Notes under the pieces: model-generated
What the model was told of the DNA's origin: nothing
The model's database searches: none
Seen by the model: the letters and a program-made list of their open reading frames with translations, nothing else
Shown here: in pieces, positions 32,294 through 41,800 of the stretch
How positions within the stretch are numbered: position 1 is the stretch's first letter
Layout: every line of letters starts with the position of its first letter
Program-made: the position numbers and the translations under genes
Origin: Microvenator marinus
GTDB lineage: Bacteria > Myxococcota_A > Bradymonadia > Bradymonadales > Bradymonadaceae
Direction of reading: 5' to 3'
Length of the DNA stretch: 64,000 nt
Assembly: GCF_007993755.1 (NCBI RefSeq)
Contig: NZ_CP042467.1
Location: 831,501-895,500, forward strand

Positions 32294-32911
32294 ATGAACG
32301 CAGCCATCGAAAGATCAACCGAAGAAAGTTTCGCAGCAGGGATTGGATTCTTGGCAGGGATACTCATTGTCGGATGTATTGTCTCCGTGCTGAGCGGTGG
32401 AGGGCTCGGGGCCACGACAATGCTCGCGGCGAGCGCCCTGCCCTTGGCCGTTGCCGGCTCACTGGGGCTTCGCACGAAGAACAAGATGAGCACCCTCAAA
32501 GCCTTGAGGTACACGGCGCTCGGGCTTCCAACCATGCTTGCCATTTGTGCACTCGTTGGATTTGCTCCCGTGTCCGTCTTCGGTTTCGTCTTAAGCGGTG
32601 GTGCCCTGCTCGCCTTCAACATGCTGCTCGCGACCGCGCTCACGAGCCTTGTCTTTGGGCTTTTTCAACTCGGTGAGACCAAACCAATGTTTCAGGGGCT
32701 CGAGGCAAAGCTCAAAGTGGCGCCGTCCGTAGAACCCATGAATCGATGGACTATGGTGCCGTCCGTTTCCACGCAAAAAGACCTCGATGAGTTCGACCAG
32801 CGCTTGCGCGCAGCACTTCGAAGCCCCGAAGTTGAGCTCGATTTTGCACAAGAAAATGAAGTTTTTTCGCAACACTTCGAAAAAGTGTCCGATAATATTA
32901 GTAGGACCTAA
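32294..32911 (+). CDS. Hypothetical four-helix membrane protein
   Basis: 205 residues with four likely membrane segments between residues 14 and 125 (AGIGFLAGILIVGCIVSVL first), then an 80-residue soluble tail ending with Phe/Asp-rich helices. I know no family. RBS: AAGGAG about 8 bases upstream. The EF-hand/CHAP gene follows after 29 bases. Confidence 0.6.
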   Translation: MNAAIERSTEESFAAGIGFLAGILIVGCIVSVLSGGGLGATTMLAASALPLAVAGSLGLRTKNKMSTLKALRYTALGLPTMLAICALVGFAPVSVFGFVLSGGALLAFNMLLATALTSLVFGLFQLGETKPMFQGLEAKLKVAPSVEPMNRWTMVPSVSTQKDLDEFDQRLRAALRSPEVELDFAQENEVFSQHFEKVSDNISRT

Positions 32912-32940
32912 AACCAATTCCTCACCCAAAGGGGGGCAAA

Positions 32941-33798
32941 ATGAAACTCGACATCACACAAATCAAAGACACATTTCAAAGCGGCATCGATCTCGAAAAC
33001 GAGCGAGTCCATATCGCAGCTAAACATGCCGGACTCCACGAGGATACGCTGGCGGCCATGGACCAAAACAGCGATGGAGTCCTCGACCGCGCTGAGCTCC
33101 ACAGTCTCAAACTCCTCCTGGATACCGCCGATGCAGACGATGAGGGCATCGACCTCGGCTACAATGCCGACGGCAAAGTGGGAGGCGACACCGTGCTCTG
33201 GCACGGCCTGGCGGAATCCATTCGCGACCCCCGAGAGCGAATCCTCGCGGTAGCACGAACCGCCCTGCAGGACCCACGGCTTGAGGAGGGCTACAAAGGT
33301 CAAGAACGCATGCTTTCCCACAACACGATTCACAAGGGAGAGCGCGTAGGCGACCTGATCGAAACTCGGTTTGAGAATACCTACAAATGTAACCTCTTCG
33401 TTGGAGACGCACTCTGGCGCGCGGGATTTGAGGTGCCTTTGACCCGAGGGGACGGTTGGACACATATCAGCTCGGCCGAGGCGTGGCTTAAGAGTCCAAT
33501 CTTCAAGACGATCTCTGCCGAAGATGTTCAACCGGGAGATATTGTGGTGATCGACGACCTCACGACACGCGGCTCGGGAGGCGCCCATATCGAAATCGTG
33601 ACTGAAATCAACGGAAAGGATGTGGTTGCTATCGGTTCGCGCTGGACCGAGAACGGCGTCTTCGAAGACGCGGACCGCCTTTATGAATTCCGTGATGCCA
33701 CGCGCGTGGAATCTGGCGGCTACCAGGTTGGTGACCAAGAATTTCGGTTCTTGCGCCACCGCGACATGGAGACTCCTCAAGCTCAATTGCGAATCTGA
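32941..33798 (+). CDS. EF-hand protein with a CHAP/NlpC-like putative cysteine peptidase domain
   Basis: 285 residues, with a very strong ribosome site (AAGGGGGG). There is no signal peptide. Residues about 40-75 carry an EF-hand loop (DQNSDGVLDRAEL) and a weaker NADGKVGG. From about 140 the sequence resembles CHAP/NlpC folds: NTYKCNLFVGDALWRAGF with candidate nucleophile Cys, QPGDIVVIDD, and GGAHIEIVTE with candidate His. If active, it would cut peptidoglycan or another amide. Without a signal it would need another export route or act in the cytoplasm. Confidence 0.62.
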   Translation: MKLDITQIKDTFQSGIDLENERVHIAAKHAGLHEDTLAAMDQNSDGVLDRAELHSLKLLLDTADADDEGIDLGYNADGKVGGDTVLWHGLAESIRDPRERILAVARTALQDPRLEEGYKGQERMLSHNTIHKGERVGDLIETRFENTYKCNLFVGDALWRAGFEVPLTRGDGWTHISSAEAWLKSPIFKTISAEDVQPGDIVVIDDLTTRGSGGAHIEIVTEINGKDVVAIGSRWTENGVFEDADRLYEFRDATRVESGGYQVGDQEFRFLRHRDMETPQAQLRI

Positions 33799-33814
33799 AG
33801 TCCCAACAGAAAAC

Positions 33815-34741
33815 CTACTTCAACTTCTTGCGGGACAACTTGCCTCTGACGATGGTCTTGGAAATCGAGTCAGGGTCTTGGTCCGCTTGTTTCCTGAATT
33901 CATCGAGAGGAACACTCGAAAAGACCGCGGAATCATCGGGGATGGTTGGGATATCGTCGCTAAGAGGCGCGGTAGGGATTTCGTCGGAGCGTGGGCCCGT
34001 TGGAAGCTCGTGCCAGTTTACCGAATGCACAGGCTCAGGCGGGTCCAAAAAGAGAGGTGCCTTGTCCTCGCGATTGATGGTCGCTGAATCATCGGCGCTC
34101 ATCGGTGTCGCAGCCCAACCGAGGTCCACGGCTGGATTTGTTTTGGGGCGAGAAATGGTGGCTGAATCGTCTGAGGTCAAAGGCGCGATGGTGGGGAGAT
34201 CGATCTGAGCGCCGAGGGTGGCATCCGGATCGAGAGGTCGCACGCCGTCCACCATGGTTTGCTCGAGGTGATTCGCCTTGTGCCGTCGGTCCGTCGTGAT
34301 AGGTCCTTCAACTGGAGTTGGCTGGGCCTTTACTTCCGCCGCGAGTTTTCGAAGGTCTTTCATCTGGATCTCAAACTCTTGAGACCTATCCGCAAAAGGC
34401 TCGAGCACAGGAATTCGGTCCGCCATGGTGTTGACCGTGGCCTGCCGTTTGAGACGGAGCTTGGGCAAAAGGACCGGTCCCGCCACAAAAATCGAGAACG
34501 CGAGGCTCGCCGCAACAAAGAGGATAACCCAGATGATGTTTGGACCACTGCCTTCGGCTTCGCGCGTGGCAAGTGTTTCAACAGGCGCATTGCCGCCCAG
34601 CGCGACCACCACGCTTGCGTACTTCTGATAGAGGAAGTCTCCGAAAAGCGCGTAGGCGCCAACCACTAGTACGATAACCCCAAGAAGGACGACCAATTTC
34701 TCGGTGGTGGCCGCACCACGTCGGTTCAAAATCTCTCTCAT
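33815..34741 (-). CDS. Membrane-anchored protein with Flp-pilin-like N-terminus
   Basis: 308 residues from ATG 34741. The first 30 residues (RRGAATTEKLVVLLGVIVLVVGAY) resemble the N-terminal helix of Flp/TadE-type pilins, including the RRGA...E pattern, but the protein is far longer than a pilin. A second hydrophobic segment (about 75-97) follows. The rest is a low-complexity Asp/Thr/Pro-rich cytoplasmic or periplasmic tail with recurring DDSATI-type units (three near residues 180-225) and ends RGKLSRKKLK. Function unknown. Confidence 0.55.
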   Translation of the reverse strand: MREILNRRGAATTEKLVVLLGVIVLVVGAYALFGDFLYQKYASVVVALGGNAPVETLATREAEGSGPNIIWVILFVAASLAFSIFVAGPVLLPKLRLKRQATVNTMADRIPVLEPFADRSQEFEIQMKDLRKLAAEVKAQPTPVEGPITTDRRHKANHLEQTMVDGVRPLDPDATLGAQIDLPTIAPLTSDDSATISRPKTNPAVDLGWAATPMSADDSATINREDKAPLFLDPPEPVHSVNWHELPTGPRSDEIPTAPLSDDIPTIPDDSAVFSSVPLDEFRKQADQDPDSISKTIVRGKLSRKKLK

Positions 34742-35096
34742 GGGCGTCTTGATACTCGTTGAGCCTCGGGAATACAAGCAAACGAATGCCAGATTCTAGA
34801 TAATGGGCCTCAGCCCATCCCGTCGTCAGACAGGTTGTCCCCCATATCTTCAAATTGTTTGTTGTAAGCGCAGTCTACAAGACCGAACGGGCTCAAACAA
34901 ACAAAAATCCGGAAAAAAATGTCTGGCGGCAGCTCTCTTTGTGCAAAAACCTGCGTCAAAAGCGCACCAATCGCACGAAATCCCCGCGCATAATCTGCTC
35001 AATCGTCACAACGCACCGCGTCAGAACGATTCGTAAAAAAATTTGCGATTCTGGTCTCAGAACTCTCACTGAGGACCATAAAATTCCCGAACCCTG
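34742..35096. other. Intergenic stretch without a clear gene
   Basis: About 355 bases, AT-rich relative to neighbours, with several A-runs. Short plus-strand frames here encode basic, low-complexity peptides without ribosome sites, and I do not consider them genes. A small hairpin GGGCC-TCA-GCCC lies near 34804-34815. Probably the promoter region of the minus-strand gene at 33815-34741. Confidence 0.5.
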
Positions 35097-35867
35097 CTAA
35101 TTAGTCTGATCGTCGTCGCTCGAACCAAACGCAAACCGACTCAAAGTCGATGAGGTCTCTTCGATCGGAAGGTGGCCGGCTCCCACGCAGATATGCTCGA
35201 CTGCCTGAGGCCAGATGCCTTTCCAAAGTTCAACAGAATGCCGAATCGCGCGGAAAGTCTTCTCCCCTATCAAAAGTTCGATCTCGGGAACTGACTTAAG
35301 CGTGGCGAACCTTTGGTAGCCGCCGACCTCCCAAAGGAGCACCAGGTACTGATAGACCACGTCGTGGTTTAATTCGTTGAAGGACGCCGTTAGGTCGCTT
35401 CCTTCGCCACGATGTTTCGCGAGCCCCAGGTTCGTGAGAATGCGCCCGATGGGATTTTGAAAAGCCGTGGCGTAAAAGAGCCTGCCAAATCCGGGGACTA
35501 AGAGGAGCCGAAAGTACCAGGGAAAATAGGCGAACGGGTCGATGAGCACCAGGCGCCTGAAGCGCTCGGGCCTTAGTTGTGCCGCGCACATTCCAAAGAT
35601 TGCACCGCTGCAATTTCCCAAAAGTTCGAGCTCTCCCGGAAGTTCATCGATAAGCTCTACCAAGGGTTGAATCACGTGCTTAACCGACCATTCAGCCGGC
35701 CGCCGACTCGGACCGTAGCCAGGCATGTCCACGCTGACCAGGGCAAGGCCTGCGGGGAGATACGGGAGCAAGGGTACGAATGTCTTTGTTCCCCCACCCC
35801 ATCCGTGAATTCCCAAAAAAACGCGTTCAGCCGATTCAATGGGTTCCCCGAAGACCTCGTAGTTCAT
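35097..35867 (-). CDS. Alpha/beta-fold hydrolase
   Basis: 256 residues. The alpha/beta-hydrolase pattern is clear: GIHGWGGGTKTF (oxyanion loop), VDMPGYGPSR, nucleophile elbow GNCSGA (Ser at about 89 in ELLGNCSGAIFG), and GAGHLPIEE with the catalytic His. The gene start overlaps the stop of the giant TPR gene in ATGA, so it is translated with it. The substrate is probably a small ester or amide; the context gives no clue. Confidence 0.85.
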   Translation of the reverse strand: MNYEVFGEPIESAERVFLGIHGWGGGTKTFVPLLPYLPAGLALVSVDMPGYGPSRRPAEWSVKHVIQPLVELIDELPGELELLGNCSGAIFGMCAAQLRPERFRRLVLIDPFAYFPWYFRLLLVPGFGRLFYATAFQNPIGRILTNLGLAKHRGEGSDLTASFNELNHDVVYQYLVLLWEVGGYQRFATLKSVPEIELLIGEKTFRAIRHSVELWKGIWPQAVEHICVGAGHLPIEETSSTLSRFAFGSSDDDQTN

Positions 35868-38800
35868 TCCACCAACCCGTGATTGACGCCGAGGGAGAGT
35901 CTCAGACGCTCGACTTGAGCGTTCAAGAGGAAGAGATGGGCTGGGTCTCCGATTTTGGATTCCAAGAGCCCCGTGTGCCTAATAGCTGCGCCCGGGTCAT
36001 CGAGCGGAATCGTGGCAAGTCTATCGAGTGAAAGGTGGAGGACTTCGATCTGACGCTCAATGGCTTGCGCGCCGAACCGGCCCGATATCTCAAGCGCATA
36101 GGGAGCCACACGTTGGCCCTTTCGTTGAATCCATCTGCTGAGCCTTGGCACCGAGAATCCAGCCGGAAGAGCTTGCTGGTGAATGCCCCACCCTGAGACG
36201 AACCGAGAAACAACGGCATAGAACGCTCCAACTTCTTCAGCGCGCCCCAAAAGACCCCAAGGATAAATCCCCATCGAGAGCGAAGCGAGCTGCCGTCCGA
36301 GCCGAACCAACATCTCTGTGGGGTCGCGGTCTTGTTTCCACCTCGGGTCCAAAATCAACCGAACTCCCTGGTCGTAGACAATATCAACACCGCCTGGAAT
36401 GGCGCGAGTTGCCCAATACGCGTCCCTGAGCTCGAGTCCGTAGATTTGAGGCCACATGAAGGCAAGGCGAAGGGTCTCGCCCTGGGGCTCCTTGATTCTG
36501 TTTGCTCGCTTGATGAACTCTTGGGCTGCGGGGGCTTCAATCGCTTCCTGCAGCCCTTCCCTACTGAGCCTTAGGAGTTCGAGAACAGGCGCCACAAGCT
36601 CCTTGTGGATCACACCGGAGCTCAATTCCGGGGGAATCGGCCGTTTTGGCCATTGCCGCTCCCGAAGCTCGGCCTGATAGAACGCTCTTAGCTCGTCGTC
36701 CGCCTCACCGAAGAGTTCAGCCAGACTCGCGAGTCTAAATGCCCGATCTTGGAACCCCATTTTCTTAGCAATTCTAGCGTGCGCGGCATGAGACTTGGGC
36801 TGGCGCTTCGTGATCGCCTCAATGGCGAGCACTCGGAATATATCCGAAATCTCTTCACCACGCCCTGCCGCCACGAGGCGTGAGCGAATATCGTCCACCG
36901 TCTCTAGAGATTCTGGGTGGTGGAAAATCAAGGTCGCACCCACGCTCAAAATCTCGTCCAGAGTCTGATTCGCTTTAGTACTCACGCGGTAGAGCCCGAC
37001 TCGCGCGGTCTTCTGGACGTTCGAATCGCGGGAAATCTCCAACGCTTTGGTGAGGTAATCCAAGGCCTCGCGGTACTCATGGCGGACCTCACAAACCCGG
37101 GCGAGCGCCATCATGGCGTTGACGTCCTTGACCGAGACCTCGAGCGCCTTAGACCACGCCGATTTCGCATCGGCTGGGCGTTTGAGTTCTACTTCGACCA
37201 AATAGCCAATCTGCGACCAGATCTGGTGAACCTCTGGCGGCTCTTGACTCATACCCACGGCTGCGCTCCAGCAGGAGACAGCCTTTTCGAAGAGCCCCTC
37301 TTGTTCGTAGAGCTCTGCAATCTGTTTGGTTCGTCTCTTTTGGCCCGGCCGCTTTTGCAGACTGCGCGTCAGATAGCCAATCGCACCTCTGCGGTCGCCG
37401 AGTTCCTGCAAGGAAATCTCGGCCATGCGATTTAAGAGTTCGCACGATTCCTCATCGCCTTGTGCGTGGTGCACTTGATGTTCAAACACGCTCAACAACT
37501 CATGGAATTCTCGGCGCTGCCAGAGGATTTCCGAGAGCTTTTTGAACGCGTCCTTGTGCCGAGGTGTGGTCTTGAGCACGCCACGAAGCGTCTCGACGGC
37601 AGCATCCGTGTCTTTGAGATAGGTCTTTTGGACTTCGCTCGCCCGGAGTCGGTTGGCGTCCACAATGGCCTTGACCCTTGAGAGCTCCGCATCTCGTTGA
37701 TTCCAGCGGACCACGCTCTCCCATTCTTTCAACTCCTCAGCGAAGAGTCGTGCCATTTTCACGGACGGAAGGAAGTCCAAGTATTGGGTCAGAAGCTTTT
37801 CTACAATCTGCAAGGCAGCTCGCTTATCGCCGCGCAGATAGTGAGTCGCGACCATCCAGGTCAATTCTGCCGACCGCAAGACCGGGCTCGTTGCGCGGCG
37901 GGCACGTGTGGTAGCCAAAATCCCCAATGCCTCCAAGTCCTGATGTTTCCACGCAAAATGCATGGCCCTTAGAAGGCGCCCTTCTGAAAACGGATCTGTT
38001 CCAAGCTGCGAGGCCGTGTGAAGGGCCTCTCCAGCCAGCTGTGTCGGTTTGGTGAACCTACGCACAGCCATGGTCAGAATCTTAGTTTCGGGGTCGTCCC
38101 AGGTATTTTCAAGGCCACTAAGCGTGCCTTCCTCAACATCGGAGCCCTCCAAACCATTGGCGATCGTTGCGAGACGCAGCCCATAATGGGTGGGAAATTG
38201 CGTCTGAAGGAGTTTGCGCGCTCGTAGATTTTGCCTCGAAAACGCAAACAAATGATGCGCAAGGTCGGCGCGCTCTCGGGAAGATGAAGCAAGGCCTAGC
38301 CGAAGCTCAATCGCCCCAACCGCCACATCGCCCGTTTTGTCGGTGCGAAGGATTCCAAAGAACGCCAACGCTTGTTCGTTGTCCAATTCAAATGCCGCGC
38401 GATACGCCTCCAAGGCTCCAGGTACGTCATTGAGGTGGTGCTCGTAGATGGTGCCGAGCTCCACGAGATACGCGACCTTGACCTGAGCGGACTGGGTCAG
38501 CTCCACCAGCCTCGAGAGGTATTGCGATGCGGCTTCATAATTGAACTGGCGGAAAGCGATCGAGAGCAGCGCCTCGTAGGAAGGCACGTGTGCTGGCCGT
38601 GTCCGCGTGACATCCAGATACCAGGATTCAGCAATGGCATCCGCCTCGGGCTCACCACGCAAACGGCGGTCCCAGACATAGCCAAGTCGAAACGCGAGAC
38701 TTGAGCGTTGGTCAGGGTACTTCGCGTTTTGATGTTGGTGCTCTAAAGTTTTGGCGAGCCGTGCCCAATCCCCTCTTCGAATCAACTCACGCGCGGTCGC

Positions 38801-41800
38801 GATTTGCGCCGGTAGGAAACTCGGCCGCGCCTCAAGACTGGACTCATAGCACTCGAGCGCCTTATCCAGTGCGCCAACCGCTTCAAAATAATGGCCACGC
38901 TCATAGAGGCATTCCGCCTCGATAGCCGAGGACGATTGTTGCCTAAACGCCCACAAAGCTTGCGCCCAACGCGCGCTTTTGGGCCATTGTGCAAACGGGT
39001 CGAGCGCATGATTGAAGAGTGCCCACGCCATGGAAACGGCATCCATGTGCATTTCCTCGGGCATGAGTTCGTGGGCCAACGCGCGTTGTCCCATGCGCTG
39101 AAATTGTCTGGCGATCATGAGGCGGGCCTCGGAGGCCACTCCCTTATGCGCGAAGTCAACCACACGTCGATGCAGGCCTTGCAAGTCCTCCACGCTCAGT
39201 CCAAATCGCGTCAAATCGGCGTTAACCAGACGAATCGGACACCACGGGCTTCCCCAGAAAACCTCGTCAACCTCTAGCAAATACGCCATCAAGAGCCTAC
39301 GCACTTGCTCTGCGGATTCTTCTCGAATGGCTGTCGCCAGATTTAGATAGCGCGTGGATACTTCGAGTCCCGGAGCATGGACGCGCTCGCCTTGTGCCGC
39401 CTGAACCTCCACAAGCACCTGAGCTGCCGGCACGCCCTGCGCCGCAAGCCTCGGGAACATTCCCGAATCACCGACGATTTGTGAGAGTTCCAACTGCAGA
39501 ATTCGCTGACCACGAGCGCTCTTAGCACGATCTCGAAGTTGCTCGATCGCCGCAGTCCGTCTCAACGAGCGTCCAAACACCTCCTGGGCTAACTCCGACC
39601 ACTCAAAGACAGCGTAGACATCATCTTGAGCGAGCATATCCAAGGCCTTATCCGGCGCGTTGAGCGTAGTCGCCGTATGGAAAAGCGCGCGAATCGTAGA
39701 CCATTGTTGAAGCGGTCTCGGGTTTCCTGCTCGTTTAAGCCCACGGAGCTGGTTCACAAACTCAGTCGGGTCGCTCTCTCGAATAGCGAGCGCCCCCACG
39801 AAAGCGCCGACACGGTGGGTTGGGTCGCCCTCCTCGCTCGCCCCCACCAATTCATAGGCGAGGTCAGGACGCGGTGCCTGAAAATACCAGCCTAGGAACG
39901 CCGACATCCAGCGGTAATAAGGCTGTAGAGGCGCAGGCACCTTGGGAATTCGATCCTTGTACCATTTATGCGCCTGAAGTCCGCCTTTGGCCTCTTCGTA
40001 GACTTTGGACTCTGCGACCAGGGCCTGCGCCACTTGCGGCGTGAAATTGGAGTTTGCGTAGTCGGTCCACTCGGCGATTTTATCTTCTCGACCAAGCCGT
40101 GTGTAAGAGCGCAGATAGGCTCCAACGGCGAAAAACGGCGAGGTTGTTAGCGCGGCATCGAGCGACCAGAGGTCGTCCAAACACGCGATAGTCAGCTCTG
40201 GCGAATCCCAACCCCAGGCTCCAACCAACACTGCTTGCTCGAGCAAAAACGCTCTAAAATCGATTGAGCCGGCTTCTGCGGTGCCGAGCGCACGCTCAAC
40301 CAGGCGCGAGAGGCGTTTGGAATCTCGGGCACGATAGGCGAGTTCAATTTCGTCCAAGAGAATCACAGACGAATTCGAGTTTGCCTCCACATCATCGAGG
40401 TGAGCGAGCACCTCGCCAGGCTCGTCGAGGCAAGAGGCCAAGTGCCTCGTGAACTCGCCCACAGCTCTCGCCGATTCATTTTCGAAGCACTCGCCGGCGA
40501 AACGGAAACCTTCTGCCCAACGGCGCGACCTCAGAGAGTGATGGAACGCCCGTTCCGAAATCTCGGCTCGAATTCTCTCATCACTGCTGAGGGCAAGCGC
40601 GTGTTTGAACACATCGAGGGAGCGCTTGTATTGCCCTCCGAGCGCCAAAAGTTCTGCCGCCACCAGAATGCGGTACGATTCGTGCCGAACCTCGTCCACT
40701 TCAGGCAACGCCCAACCTTCAAGCGACTGAGACTCCAGGACACGTTCACCCAACCACGCAAAATCGCGATTTCGCAAGAGCCCTTGCACCGCAAAACGTT
40801 TGTGAAAAACGCCGCCTGGACGCTGAAAGAGCTCACGATAGGCCTCGATGGCCAGCCCTTCATCTTTGGTGTGGTACTCGGCGATATAGGCCATCCAAAT
40901 CAAAACGCGAGCGCGCTCAGGGCCCTTGGTCGCACGCAAACCCAACTCCAGCTCTTCGACCATCCTGAGTATTGACGCGACTTCGCCCTCTTCAATCGCG
41001 TTCGCAACCACCCTCCAGATCGCGCCTTCGTCTTTGGGATACGTCTCGATATGACGCTTCCAGAACCCCACGAACTCATCGGAGGGATCCTCGAGGAAGG
41101 CTTCCACAGCGAGCCGAGTAATAGGCAACGATTGGTACGCCGGCGAATCCGACGACACACTCTGGACATGGCCGCGTAGGCCTCGCCAATCGGCGAGTCG
41201 TGCGAGTGAGCGCTCGACGCAGAAATAGAGATGAACGCTCTCAGGATCGTCGTCTTGCGCGCTACGATAAAGGGTTAAGATTTCCCTCAAATCACCTTGT
41301 GAACGCTCCAAGATTTCAGCGCGTCTCCACGCGCTCTTCGCCGTTCGAGACTCCTCACCTTCAGGCACGCCTTGGAGCTGCAACATGTCGGCAAACGCCC
41401 CGTGCCGAATGATTTCCTGCCCGAGAGAGATCAGCGCCGGCAGACACGCCGGGTCTTCTTCGAGGCTTTTTTGCAGATAGTCCGCAACAATGGAGACGTC
41501 CGCCTCATTCTCGGAACTCAGGGCAGCCAATTTCTCCCAAAGCATTGCGCTAACACGGGCATCGTCCACGAGCGGCACCTGTGAAATCAGGGCTTGCTCG
41601 ACCATCGCGCGGTCTCCCTTTTCACGGGCCCAGCGCTCGAGCCGCCGCAGCGTCACGAGGTTCGTGGCGTGAAGAGAGACGGCGTCGCGCAGTACTTTGT
41701 AGGCGTCGATTCCCTCGAACTCATCATCACCTGCCTTGACTTGCGTTCGTGCGAGTCGGCGGAGGATGGTTGCGAGCCGAAAGAGTCTCGCCGAGGACTC

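Noticed and set aside
34803-35100. Short basic open frames in the intergenic gap
   Set aside because: Low complexity, no ribosome site, no family resemblance.
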